Positions 39,889 through 49,164 of a stretch of 64,000 nucleotides of DNA are shown here, piece after piece. Position 1 is the first letter of the stretch, and every line of letters begins with the position of its first letter. This DNA is from Azorinus chamasolen (Eukaryota > Mollusca > Bivalvia > Cardiida > Solecurtidae), in contig OY755237.1 in assembly GCA_963576725.1 (NCBI GenBank), forward strand, positions 67,467,472 to 67,531,471, in the 5' to 3' direction. The notes beneath the pieces are model-generated. The model saw only the letters and a program-made list of their open reading frames with translations, searched no databases and was not told the DNA's origin. Position numbers and translations under genes: made by a program.

Positions 39889-40028
39889 TCATAACCCTTT
39901 ACTCAATGCCTGCGTTTTTCTAACACCTTTGCAAAAACAGAACAGACACGGATCAGGCGGCACCTATGTGGGTCTCCACTGTTGCAAATGCATGAAAATG
40001 CGTTTATATCTGATAAAAGGCGTAAACC
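39889..40028. mobile_element. family A derivative with two short arms
   Basis: The left arm ACCCTTTACTCAATGCCTGC, CTAACACCTTTGC and the right arm GCAAATGCATGAAAATGCG, TATCTGATAAAAGG are both the short arm, in inverted orientation. Between them is a reduced hairpin (AACAGAACAGACACGGATCA ... GGGTCTCCACTGTTGC). No long arm is present. Confidence 0.7.
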
Positions 40029-40067
40029 CGTGCCAAACAATTATAGGAATAGGACCTACACAATACA

Positions 40068-40270
40068 CCCATCTAAACATCTAAACCGAAATTCTATGAA
40101 AGAAGAATTTAGATATTTTAGGCAGGTGGCTGCTTAATGCAGGGTGGAAGTCATGCAGAAAGCTCCACTAGGAGCTTTCTGCATGACTTTCACCCTGCAT
40201 TAAGCTGCCACCTGTCTAAGAGACCGGCATTAATACCATTTCGAACATCCGGGTTAGAGAGGTTTCACTG
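40068..40270. mobile_element. family C element
   Basis: CATCTAAACATCTAAACCGA on the left; GGGTTAGAGAGGTTTCACTG on the right. The palindrome 40121-40216 (GGCAGGTGGCTGCTTAATGC; stem GAAGTCATGCAGAAAGC; apex GCTCCACTAGGAGC) is almost intact. Confidence 0.8.
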
Positions 40271-40614
40271 TATATGAACTAAACGCCCACGAAGTTAGAA
40301 ATACCCCAATCTGGAATATAGTTCATATCGATCTCTTTTTTTTGCTGTACCTGTCTTTCATCGACGTAGATTTGATCGCCATTAATAACCCTGTTATATT
40401 TACATGTATTTCAGTCGTATATTTTAGGGGAAAAATAAAATTTGAAACAACTGTACTGTCATTTGCAAACCGTCTAAAATAGCCTAAAGCAGATGGTAGC
40501 TAAATACAGAACGAACATTCTTATACAATAAGCTCACACAGGCTCTCTCTGCACTGTTTTCTTTTCCCATGAATCATCTACGTGCTTTAAAAGTCACCCA
40601 TGTTTACATATGTA

Positions 40615-40838
40615 AGCTGCATAAAGTTATACGCATTTTCCACACCTTTGCAAATAGAGTAGACCCAGATCAGACGGCTCCTGTAGGAGCCGTCTGATCA
40701 GTGTCCACTCTGTTTATGGACTTACAGTTTCTGCCATGACCAAATATTGCTATGTTAATATATTATTATAAAATTTAAGATAATAAATATTCATACAAAC
40801 TTTATTTCTTACATGAATATTCATGGAGTAAAGAGTTA
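40615..40838 (+). mobile_element. family A element
   Basis: Short arm ACGCATTTTCCACACCTTTG, 68-bp hairpin 40650-40717 with apex GGCTCCTGTAGGAGCC, long arm TACAGTTTCTGCCATGACC and TACATGAATATTCATGGAG, right end AAGAGTTAT. Confidence 0.8.
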
Positions 40839-40883
40839 TTTATAAAATTACCGTTACAGAGAGGACCAACAGTATCTTAAATA

Positions 40884-41126
40884 CAGTAACCCTTCTAAAC
40901 TGGACGTTCAATTTAGTATAAACATCGATCTTTGAAATAGGTGGCAGCTTAATGCAAGGTGGAAATCATGCAGAAAGCTCCTCTAGGATATCAAGATACA
41001 ATGAATTACTCATAGCACACTCTAAAAGGAGCTTTCTGCATGATTTTCACCCTGCATTAAGCAGTCCCCTGCCTAAAAGTATCTAAAGTCTTCTCCACTA
41101 TAATTCAGTTTAGAGTGGGTTTACTG
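40884..41126. mobile_element. family C element with a 40-base insertion at the palindrome apex
   Basis: CAGTAACCCTTCTAAACTGG ... GTTTAGAGTGGGTTTACTG, TA-flanked. The stem GCAGCTTAATGCAAGGTGGA ... CCCTGCATTAAGCAG is intact, but CTCCTCTAGG and GGAGC are separated by about 40 bases (40991-41030) containing TATCAAGATA and ATTACTCATAG. Confidence 0.85.
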
Positions 41127-41145
41127 TACAATGTTTACAACAAAT

Positions 41146-41386
41146 TACCTGCTCAATATTCATGTACACTTAAATGACAGCATGAATATGTATTAGCTGA
41201 CCCTTTTTGTTTATAATAGTGCATGACCGTGCACAAGATGTGTTCACGTTGGCAGAAACTGTAGAATCACATTTAAATAGTTAAATACGCAAACAGAGCA
41301 GACCTTGATCAGACGGCTCCTACAGGAGTCGTCTGATCTTGCTCTACTCTGTTTGCAAAGTCTCAAAATGCGTCTTTACCAGTTAA
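41146..41386 (-). mobile_element. family A element
   Basis: CTCAATATTCATGTACACTT, AATGACAGCATGAATATG, 68-bp hairpin 41289-41356 (apex GGCTCCTACAGGAGTC), right end TTTACCAGTTAA. Confidence 0.75.
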
Positions 41387-41509
41387 ATCGCTATAGATTG
41401 TACTATGAGTAATCTAAGATATCTTGATACACCCAAAATAAACAAACAGGTTCGATAGGATAATCCAGCTTTAATCCTTAATCAGTTTTCCGTAACCTGG
41501 TCCGTATTT

Positions 41510-41625
41510 GCAAACAGCTTGTTTTTAGATGAAACACAGAGTTATTCGACGTCTCGACTGGAACTGCGTCTCTTTAACACCTGGTCAATCATATCTCTTT
41601 AATACCTGGTCAATCATTTCTCAAA
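41510..41625 (+). mobile_element. family B fragment with internal duplication
   Basis: A hairpin remnant (GCAAACAGCTTGTTTTTAGA ... GACGTCTCGACTGGAAC), then a 27-base long-arm piece (CTCTTTAACACCTGGTCAAT + CAT...) present twice in tandem. Confidence 0.6.
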
Positions 41626-41875
41626 ATATTGATTGAATCGGACGTAGTCCAAATTGAACAGATCGAAATTTGGGCAGATATTATGTTTTTTCCACAGAGG
41701 GGTAAGATAAAAAAGTTCATTTATGAACAGAAATAGCAAATATTTGATAATATATCCAAAACAGAAACGCTTCCTGGATTAAGATTTATCTGTCAACATT
41801 GAAGTTTGTATTCGAAGGATCATTATGAGACGAGGAGAGTATTTTGACTCCATGAATGAATTTCTGAAGATCTTT

Positions 41876-41942
41876 GCTAGCAGTTTGGATCCAGATAAGA
41901 CGCCGAGTGACTCGCCGTCTCATCAGGGTCGAAACTGTTGGA
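41876..41942 (+). mobile_element. family B2 hairpin
   Basis: GCTAGCAGTTTGGATCCAGA ... CAGGGTCGAAACTGTTGG; centre GACGCCGAGTGACTCGCCGTC. Confidence 0.65.
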
Positions 41943-42174
41943 AGTCTGGTTTCATTTGTTTTGAAAAGATATGGAAGGGAATTGTATTTTTGTGAATATT
42001 ATTAAACGATATTTTTTGTAGACGGCCACTGTTTTATAGGCAAAGAGCGAAATACTTGGAATGCAACACTTCAGCCACAAACATGCTTCTTATGATGAGA
42101 AAGAGTCCTTCACGGAATCATTACTGATTGTTGGGCTGACATTTGATTTATGGAGTACATATTGAGAATTCAGT

Positions 42175-42410
42175 GCAAAACTATTGTGCCAGTTTCTCAT
42201 GAATATACATATAAGAACTGATGACATCATGAATATTTGGTAGGTGATATTTATGTGATGACATACAACGCAGACGTATTTGTCCATGACTGAAATTGTA
42301 CTGAAATTGTAGAATCAGATCTATATAATTCCTTCAGCAAACAGAGCAGACCTTGACGAGACGACTTCTACAAAGGCGTTAACAGGCGTCTCTGTCAGGT
42401 AAATGGTTAA
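42175..42410 (-). mobile_element. family A element with half a hairpin
   Basis: CTCATGAATATACATATAAG, ATGACATCATGAATATTTGG. GCAAACAGAGCAGACCTTGA reaches GACGACTTCTACA and then the short arm AAGGCGTTAACAGGCG follows; the right hairpin arm is missing from the apex outward. Right end AAATGGTTAA, shared with J. Confidence 0.7.
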
Positions 42411-42600
42411 CCCTTCGAATGCGAGAAATAAATGGATTGGCATTTGCAAAAAGCATGGATCCAGATCAGAGTCGGATTGGGTCTGCACTGTTTGTCATTC
42501 AAAATGCTTTCGCAGATTACACCCTTCACATCGAATTGACTATATCGTTAAACAACGATGGGTCTGTCTACTTTGAAATTTAGCATTTAATAGACTAACC
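42407..42600 (+). mobile_element. family J element
   Basis: TTAACCCTTCGAATGCGAGA, reduced hairpin 42446-42496, AATTGACTATATCGTTAAAC, right side AATTTAGCATTTAATAGAC. Confidence 0.6.
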
Positions 42601-42696
42601 TTTATCTGGAAGTGCACACTTTCGCTTTCTTCAATTCTAAAACTATTTCATTCCATTTCTTTGAAGCTACTCAACTGAAGTGTCACACAAATTTGG

Positions 42697-42946
42697 TTAA
42701 CCCTTTCCATGTTCTATGTTTATTTCAAATTTCAATAGCTACTGAATATTTATGGACAAAATCGTTATAATGAAATACGGAAAGTGTAACAGTGTAAGCA
42801 TTTTAGAAACTAAAGAAACATATCTATCAAATCCCATTAGCAAACAGAGCAGACCCTGATCAGACGGCTCCTCTAGGAGCCGTCTGATCTGGGTCTACAC
42901 TGTTTGCAGATGCGTGAAAACACGTTTATATGAGGGAAAGGGTTAA
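42697..42946 (-). mobile_element. family A' element (250 bp), complete
   Basis: TTAACCCTTTCCATGTTCTA ... GAGGGAAAGGGTTAA with TTAA on both sides. 68-bp hairpin 42840-42907, apex GGCTCCTCTAGGAGCC. Confidence 0.9.
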
Positions 42947-42966
42947 CCACCGCCGTCTCCTCTGGT

Positions 42967-43200
42967 TTAACCCTATATCATACATATAGGATACAGAAAA
43001 CTCGTCCAAAATGAAAACCGGAACCATTCCATTTGTAATGTAAGGGTATTCTGCATAGGAAATGGATGCTGTCGAAATGTTTTGACATTGATCGGTATAG
43101 CAAACTGTGCAGACCTTGACCAGAGGGCTCCATCGAGAGCCCTCTGATCAGGGTCTGCACGATTTGCCTATGTCCCAAGCAAGGGACACGAGTTTAGCCA
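42967..43200 (-). mobile_element. family K element
   Basis: TTAACCCTATATCATACATA; hairpin 43100-43167 (68 bp; GCAAACTGTGCAGACCTTGA ... GCACGATTTGC; stem GAGGGCTC / GAGCCCTC); right arm CCAAGCAAGGGACACGAG. Confidence 0.7.
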
Positions 43201-43289
43201 TAAAGTGTAGTAACGATAGGTTTGCACCCAACGTGCAGATTTGTAAACAGTGTAGGTCCTCTCCAATATAGTCTCATTCTGGGTCTTTA

Positions 43290-43455
43290 GCTTTGTATGT
43301 TCATGTAGGAAATAATGACATTATGAGTATTGGTTAGACAACGTTTTATAATGGAATATGAACACAGGAAGTTTGGGCCAAGGTAGAAACTGCATACATG
43401 TAAACATATCTATATTAATAAGTAAACATAGTTATGTACTGATCATACGGCTCTT
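43290..43455 (-). mobile_element. family A left part
   Basis: GTTCATGTAGGAAATAATGA, TATAATGGAATATGAACACA, hairpin start TGTACTGATCATACGGCTC, cut at the apex by the D element. Confidence 0.6.
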
Positions 43456-43684
43456 TTAACCTATTACCTCATAGACTATTTTTAGATACAACCTCTTTGA
43501 ATAAATCTACTTAAAAGGAGCATTATCTAGAGAAAAGGAAAATTTTAGAATTGTGTAGTTTGAAACCATCGTGATAAATAGAGCATTTGCTCCTATAGGA
43601 GCAAATGCTCTATTTATCACAATGGTTTCACAAAGTGACTTTTACAGAGTCGTCAAAAGTCGTCAATATGAGGGAATGGGTTAA
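43456..43684 (+). mobile_element. family D element (229 bp), complete
   Basis: TTAACCTATTACCTCATAGA ... GAGGGAATGGGTTAA. 68-bp palindrome 43562-43629 with one mismatch. Same length as 60617-60845. It follows a broken A hairpin (GATCATACGGCTC). Confidence 0.9.
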
Positions 43685-43699
43685 GGAATTTTAGCTGTG

Positions 43700-43775
43700 G
43701 TAGAAACAGTTGGATTGGATATATATTATTTCATAACCAAATAGAGCAGACCCTGACCAGACGGCCTATTGGCCC
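43700..43775 (-). mobile_element. family A fragment
   Basis: GTGGTAGAAACAGTTGGATT, CAAATAGAGCAGACCCTGAC, CAGACGGCCTATTGGCC. Confidence 0.5.
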
Positions 43776-43907
43776 AACAGATGGTAGTAACGACACGTGT
43801 GTGCCAACCATCAAGATGATATTTCGTTAAACGCAACCAAAGCAACTATTAAAAAAACTATTTTCTTTCACCCGGTGTATTCTGAATTATAATATCTGAC
43901 TCCTCCC

Positions 43908-44074
43908 TCTTTGAATATTTATGAAGCAAACCACTAAAGCAACATTGCAGGATATGAATTGTATTAAAAACAGCACAGACACGGACCCAGAAGGCCCCTA
44001 CAAGAGTCATCTGATTTGGGTCTACATTGTTTGCAAATGACTGAAACATTTATTTCCTGCATATAAAGGGTTAA
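43908..44074 (-). mobile_element. degraded family A element
   Basis: CCCTCTTTGAATATTTATG, hairpin 43966-44035 (apex GGCCCCTACAAGAGTC), right end CATATAAAGGGTTAA. Confidence 0.65.
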
Positions 44075-44075
44075 G

Positions 44076-44135
44076 GCAGGTGGTAGCTTAATGAATCCCA
44101 TAGGAGCTTTCTGCATAACATTTATTATGCATTAA
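44076..44135. mobile_element. compressed family C palindrome
   Basis: GGCAGGTGGTAGCTTAATGA is joined to ATCCCATAGGAGCTTTCTGC; the TTAA of its right arm is the start of an A element. Confidence 0.6.
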
Positions 44136-44300
44136 CCCTTTACCTAACAGATATTCATGTAAGACACAATGACATCATGAATATTTATTAGTTGACTTTA
44201 TAAAATTATAATGGTATATGTACACAAGCATAATGTAGAATCAGATTTACATATATAATTCCATAAGCGAATAGAGAAGACTGTGACTGTTTGGGGATTG
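44132..44300 (-). mobile_element. family A left part
   Basis: TTAACCCTTTACCTAACAGA, ATGACATCATGAATATTTAT, GCGAATAGAGAAGACTGTGA; broken in the hairpin. Confidence 0.65.
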
Positions 44301-44309
44301 TGGAGAGAT

Positions 44310-44552
44310 AAACAATTTCCTCCATGAATTTTCAGTTACGAAGTTATTATTGCATGAATATGCATGGACTAGCATTTTACAAATACATATTACAAGAAGA
44401 GTTTTGATTGTGACAGAAACTTCAAAAACAGATCTGTACTATTCCAACTAGCAAACAGAGCAGACCTTGATCAGACGTCTCCTACAGAAGCTGTTTGATC
44501 TGGGTCTACATCTTTTGCAAAGGCGCCAATGGTCGTCAATGGAAAGAGTTAT
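44310..44552 (-). mobile_element. family A element
   Basis: ATTTCCTCCATGAATTTTCA, 68-bp hairpin 44451-44518 (GCAAACAGAGCAGACCTTGA; apex GTCTCCTACAGAAGC), short arm AAAGGCGCCAATGGTCG, right end GGAAAGAGTTA. Confidence 0.75.
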
Positions 44553-44641
44553 ATGCTGTATTGTAGAATCTTAGGAATTTGCTCTATTTACGTGCAGTCA
44601 TTGCGCAAGTGTCCTCATAACCGATATAACAGAATGGCCGA

Positions 44642-44945
44642 ACTGTGGTCAATATTTCAAATTCTTGGCAAAAACTAAAGTAATTTAAAGTAATTTACAT
44701 ATCAAATTCTATTATTGCAGTGTCTATATTTCAGTAATTTTGTAAGATCACAGTGAATCTTCAAATTCCACAGTTGTGTCTCAGAGAGATGACACGAACT
44801 TTGTGGTCAATATAATTTCGAATATTTGGCAAGAAACTGAAATAGTTCTCATGATAAAACCTATTGTATCATTACTTACATTTCATATATGTTGAAAAGA
44901 TACTATTGAATTTTCAAATTCCAAAGTTTTGTCTCATTTCATTGT
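44642..44945 (+). repeat. diverged tandem duplication of about 155 bp
   Basis: TGTGGTCAATATTTCAAATT + CTTGGCAAAAACT and TTCAAATTCCACAGTTGTGT recur as TGTGGTCAATATAATTTCGA + TTGGCAAGAAACT and TTCAAATTCCAAAGTTTTGT. Not a hairpin element. Confidence 0.6.
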
Positions 44946-45028
44946 TTTGAGTTTTAATTACATAATGGTCTGTCGTATCAGTGGTAGAAATACCACAGAC
45001 TTGACTCAAAAATCTGTCTCAATCATAT

Positions 45029-45229
45029 CCCTTGACCCTAAATCTGCAGTAAAAATGACATCTGCTTAAATTTTGATCTGTTGCAATTATACTTACTGCC
45101 GATCCGTCCAAGCTATTAACCGAGTGTCAAACAGCTTGGATCCTGATGAGACGCCGAGTTACTTGGCGTCTCATCTGGATCCAAACTAGTTGCAGATGCC
45201 AGACAGTCAGCATGCACTTGGAAGGCTAA
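45029..45229 (-). mobile_element. family B element
   Basis: AATGACATCTGCTTAAATTT, CCGAGTGTCAAACAGC, 68-bp hairpin 45126-45193 (centre GACGCCGAGTTACTTGGCGTC), short arm CCAGACAGTCAGCATGC. TTAA ends are lost. Confidence 0.75.
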
Positions 45230-45655
45230 TGGTTGATAAGTGAAATCGACACAGAAACTACGATCATTATTATACCAAGATATTTAATGCCAAAATTTAA
45301 ATTCCAATTAGTCATACGGTCATTGCAAGGAGATCTGGAGCCATACACTTTTTCAAACTCGTACCAAGTACGGCATTTTCTGTGTCAACAACACACATAT
45401 CAAATATCAATTATAGCAATATCAAATATGTTTATTACATTTGACAAGCACGTGACCGATATAGAAAAGAATGACAGGCAAATATGACAGGTAAATAATA
45501 CACTGTATTAACTCCCACATGGTTGATAGATAGCATTATAAACACCCTGGTAGGAGTTCTCCTATTGAGAATATTTTAAAAAAACATTTACAATTATCCG
45601 TGTAATTAACATACTTATATTGTCAACACCTAGTATGAAATTGGTCTACATAGCA
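45230..45655. other. no recognised element
   Basis: About 425 bases. An 84-codon open frame on + (45233-45487) has no recognisable motif and no splice or poly(A) context I could support. Confidence 0.4.
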
Positions 45656-45658
45656 CTA

Positions 45659-45874
45659 CAGTAAACCACATCTAAACCGGACGTTCAAATTAGTAAACAT
45701 AATTATAGGTCTTGGAGACAAGACTTAGTGGCAGCTTAATGCAGGATGAAAGTCATGCAGAAAGCTCCTCTAGGAGCTTTCTGTATGACTTTCGTCCTGC
45801 ATTAAGCAGCCATCTGCCTAACAATATCCTAATTCTTCTCTCCTAGAATTCCGGTTTAGGTAGGGGTTTTACTG
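45659..45874. mobile_element. family C element (216 bp)
   Basis: CAGTAAACCACATCTAAACC ... GGTTTAGGTAGGGGTTTTACTG; TA both sides. Palindrome 45730-45812, apex GCTCCTCTAGGAGC. Confidence 0.85.
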
Positions 45875-45899
45875 TAGTACCTGGTCTGTATTTCGAGAG

Positions 45900-46312
45900 T
45901 ACACAAGGACCTGTCTTTAGCGACCACTTAACAAAGTAACAAGCGCATGGCTGCTTTATCTTTATTCCGCCGCTATCCGCGATCTGACTCTCATTTGCAA
46001 ATAGCTTGGATCATAATAGGACGTCTAGTAAATCAGCATCTCGTCAGGATCCACGTTGTATGACGCCTGGTCAATAGTTTATCAAACACTTGTTGCTTGT
46101 ATGTCAAAAACTATTACCAGATCCAAAACTTAAGTGGACGTTATTTTTTCTTATCGCAGCGGGGTAAGAGTTAATGTAGAACGAGAGTAATACAGAAAGT
46201 TCCGACTAGAGCTTTCTATATATAGGTCTTGCTCTGCATTAAGCTGTTATAGATCTTAAATATCCAGCATTATCCCCCCTTTGATTGGTTGTTATATAGA
46301 GAGGTTTAACTG
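45900..46312. mobile_element. family C host split by B
   Basis: GACCTGTCTTTAGCGACCAC, ATGGCTGCTTTA, B insertion, then TTAATGTAGAACGAGAGTAA, TGCTCTGCATTAAGCTG and right end AGAGAGGTTTAACTG. Confidence 0.7.
45955..46174 (+). mobile_element. family B element nested in C
   Basis: TTTATCTTTATTCCGCCGCT, short arm CCGCGATCTGACTCTCATTT, hairpin 45997-46063 (diverged), long arm GCCTGGTCAATAGTTTATC, right end GGGGTAAGAGTTAA. Confidence 0.75.
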
Positions 46313-46344
46313 TATATGTGTGGTGTTAGTCTTTTCTCAGAGTA

Positions 46345-46547
46345 CAACTACACCGTACTAATGCGACCACCATGCAGGGGTTTAATTATGTGGGTTTAGT
46401 ATAAAGGCAAGCGGTAGCTTAATGGAGTACGAAAGTTATGCAGAAAGCTCCTGCAGGAACTTTCTGCATTTCTTTCGTTCTCCATTAAGCAACCACCCAC
46501 TTATCTATCTTTATTCCTTAAACCGTCGCATTAGAGGGGCTTTACTG
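46345..46547. mobile_element. family C element
   Basis: ACACCGTACTAATGCGACCA ... GTCGCATTAGAGGGGCTTTACTG; palindrome 46406-46497, apex GCTCCTGCAGGAAC, with paired GGAGTACG / CGTTCTCC changes replacing GCAGGACG / CGTCCTGC. Confidence 0.8.
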
Positions 46548-46559
46548 TATGCGGAGACC

Positions 46560-46880
46560 CAATTCAATGTAGGAGTTGGGTAAGTGTTATCATCGGCACT
46601 GAGCAAGATGCCATCTAAAACTATTGCAAATTAGGTAAATAATGTATGCATTTAATCAGTTGTAAATCTAATTATAATTCAAATATGATATTTATGCTAT
46701 GTAATCAGACAACCGATTCAGTTTTACATACATTTAGTAAAATTGTTACACTATATTTCGTTTATTTCATTACCGATATAGACGCTACATTTCCTCATGC
46801 AACAAAATACACGTCAGTGCCAGCAAAGCTGGCCCCAGATTTGTGTTTTTTTGGCGAGTCACCCTGATCTGCACAACAAG
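46560..46880. other. no recognised element
   Basis: 320 bases with a 73-codon open frame on + (46646-46867) that resembles nothing I know. Confidence 0.35.
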
Positions 46881-46882
46881 TA

Positions 46883-47310
46883 CAGTAAATCTCCTATAAA
46901 CCTTTTCCCTAATGAATATTCATGAAGGAAAATAATGACATCATGAATATTAATAAGATTATTTTTATAATGGCATATGAACACAGGACAATTTGCCTCA
47001 GACAGAAACTGTAGAATCAGATCTATATTACATCATAAGCAAACAGAGCAGACCCTGATCAGACGGCTCCTATAGGAGCCATCTGATCTGGGTCTACTCT
47101 GTTTGCAGACTCGTCAAAATGCGCTTACATAAGGGAAAGGGTTAAGCGACAGCATGAAAGACACATAGTTCTAGGTCTTAATGTCAAATGGGAGGTTAAT
47201 GCAGGACAACATAAGTCCCTGCAGGTGTTTTTGCATTACTTTCATCCTGCATTAAGCAACCACCTGTTTTAAAGACTCCAATTTCTATTCATTAATTGGT
47301 CGATGTTATG
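46883..47310. mobile_element. family C host split by A
   Basis: CAGTAAATCTCCTATAA, A insertion, TTAAGCGACAGCATGAAAGA, GGTTAATGCAGGACAAC, ACTTTCATCCTGCATTAAGC. The right terminal repeat is eroded (GGTCGATGTTATGC). Confidence 0.65.
46897..47145 (-). mobile_element. family A element (249 bp) nested in C
   Basis: TAAACCTTTTCCCTAATG, long arm ATGACATCATGAATATTAAT, 68-bp hairpin 47039-47106 (apex GGCTCCTATAGGAGCC), right end AAGGGAAAGGGTTAA. It occupies the TTAA of the C terminal repeat. Confidence 0.85.
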
Positions 47311-47311
47311 C

Positions 47312-48012
47312 TTTACCCTTTGAATATTCATGTAATATTGATGTTATTGTGACTCCGTGGGTATCAATTGGTTGCTTTTTATAATGACACACTGACAAGG
47401 GAAGCTTTGGCAATGGCAAAAAAGCAGAACGAGATCTACATTATTTTATAAACAAATAGAGCAGATCCTGATCAGACGGAACATACAGGAACTATCTGAT
47501 ATGGGTCTGCTCTGTTTGCATATGAAATTATAATACTTACATTCATATCTTTATTTCCTCCAATAAGGATCTGACTACACTTTCTTCTAATACCAAACAT
47601 CCGTGTGGTTATAAAAAAAGTACCTACTGTAGTTATAGTCTACTTTCAGTCCGAATGACCGCTCAGCCGACTACATTTACTCCCCTGGTCATTGAGTCAT
47701 TCGCCTACAGTATTGAGCACTGCTAACATATGGCGCAATCATGCAGCCGCGGTACCGGCGAGTGACCCTCACAGGTACCCATTTTAACCCCTGGGTGGAG
47801 AGTATGTGCGGGTGGGAGACATGGAAAAGCGTCTCTGAAATTTCCGGGTGGGACCGAGATTTGAACCCCGGACCTCCGGACTGATAGTCAAGCGCGTTAC
47901 CACTAGACCACCGCCACCTACAACCATATATGCCATTATTACAAAAAATCAGCTAATACATATTCATGGTGTCATTATATCTTACATGAATATGCAACAG
48001 AGGAAGGGTTAA
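47312..48012. mobile_element. family A derivative with two long arms, carrying a SINE
   Basis: Left long arm CCCTTTGAATATTCATGTAA; hairpin 47450-47519; then a second long arm in inverted orientation (GATCTGACTACACTTTCTTC, CATGGTGTCATTATATCTTA, ATGAATATGCAACAGAGGAA, GGGTTAA). No short arm. The right arm is split by the SINE. Confidence 0.75.
47640..47925 (-). mobile_element. tRNA-headed SINE
   Basis: Read on the minus strand, a tRNA-related head (47847-47918) starts GGTGGCGGTGGTCTAGTGGT and holds the box-B-like GGTTCAAATC. A body follows with the complement of CCCATTTTAACCCCTGGGTG, a type of central block common in marine invertebrate SINEs. The tail is near 47640. The acceptor stem (GGTGGCG / TCCCACC) has a mismatch, so this is a retroposon head rather than a working tRNA gene. 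Confidence 0.75.
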
Positions 48013-48071
48013 CCAAAATCTATCAGGCGAATCGCTGATTGGTTGATACAATGTGGAGAAAATGATCAAAT

Positions 48072-48144
48072 GGGGAATTAGCTCAAGTGGTAGAGCGCTC
48101 GCTTAGCATGTGAGAGGTACCGGGATCGATACCCGGATTCTCCA
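48072..48144 (+). tRNA. tRNA-Ala(AGC)
   Basis: First gene of the right-hand cluster. All 73 bases match the consensus described for 13814, including G3-U70 and both internal promoter boxes. Nine T follow within ten bases of the 3' end. It lies 60 bp after the end of an A-type element. Confidence 0.95.
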
Positions 48145-48420
48145 AATATTTTTTTTTATATAAATACTGGTATCGATATTTATTTCGTGAGTCAGATGAT
48201 GTCGAATCGGGCAAGTGCATGTCGTAATACAGTAGAACCTGAGACCGCGAACTAATTAATCTTAACTAATCATATTCGCTCCTTCAAATAAGTAATGAAT
48301 TTGTTCAAAATACAATTATATACAAAAATAATATGAAATATAACACATGAAATTTAAAGTATGATTTGAAACAAAAAGCTTCAATAAATTTTGGTCCGTG
48401 AATTACCGTAAAAATATTTT

Positions 48421-48493
48421 TGGAGAATCCGGGTATCGATCCCGGTACCTCTCACATGCTAAGCGAGCGCTCTACCACTTGAGCTAATTCCCC
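48421..48493 (-). tRNA. tRNA-Ala(AGC)
   Basis: Consensus sequence. It lies in the first of several duplicated units: on + the order is AATTATATACAAAAATAATA, GCTTCAATAAATTTTGGTCC, the tRNA complement, CAAACGTTAGGTCTACATTG, then a C palindrome. T5 lies downstream on the minus strand. Confidence 0.95.
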
Positions 48494-48567
48494 ATACAAA
48501 CGTTAGGTCTACATTGTATCATTTTGACAATTCTTCGGCAAATGTCGCATAGTCATCGCCCTTGGAG

Positions 48568-48690
48568 ACAGGTGGAAGCTTAATGCAGAGTGAAAGTTAT
48601 GCAGAAAGCTCATATGGGAGCTTTCTGCAAAACCTTTATCCTGCAGTAAGCATCCCCCTGCCAAAAAGTACCTAAATTCTTCTCTACACT
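48568..48690. mobile_element. family C palindrome in the tRNA unit
   Basis: ACAGGTGGAAGCTTAATGCA ... CCTGCAGTAAGCATCC with apex GCTCATATGGGAGC. Related copies at 48973, 50961 and 51572 share the altered apex, so they were duplicated with the tRNA. Confidence 0.7.
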
Positions 48691-48825
48691 AGACCCAGAT
48701 CAGGGTCAAAATACAAGTATATACAAAAATAATATGAAATATAACATGAAATTCAAAGGATGATTTGCAATAAGAAGTTTCAATAAATTTTGGTCCATGA
48801 ATTACATATACCATAAAAATATATT

Positions 48826-48898
48826 TGGAGAATCCGGGTATCGATCCCGGTACCTCTCACATGCTAAGCGAGCGCTCTACCACTTGAGCTAATTCCCC
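48826..48898 (-). tRNA. tRNA-Ala(AGC)
   Basis: Consensus sequence, 405 bp from the previous copy and with the same upstream and downstream flanks, so a tandem duplicate. T5 lies downstream on the minus strand. Confidence 0.95.
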
Positions 48899-49164
48899 AT
48901 ACAAAAGTTACGTCTACATTGCAACAGGTTGACAATTCTTCGGCAAATTTCGTATTGTTTTCTGCCTTGGAAACAGGTGGCAGCTTAATGCAGGGTGACA
49001 TTACACTTTCAGGACCGGTCATTACACTTCCCCTGTCATAATGTAAACTTCAATGATAGTGTGTATATGCCCTTGACAGTTGTTTGTTCGATATAGTTTT
49101 AATTTTAATATTTCTTCCTTTTATTTCATTTGAGAGTCCATTCTTACTTTAATTATTGCAATTA

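Noticed and set aside
47847..47918. A functional tRNA gene on the minus strand
   Set aside because: The acceptor stem has a mismatch and a weak pair, the anticodon arm is poor, and it is joined to a SINE body.
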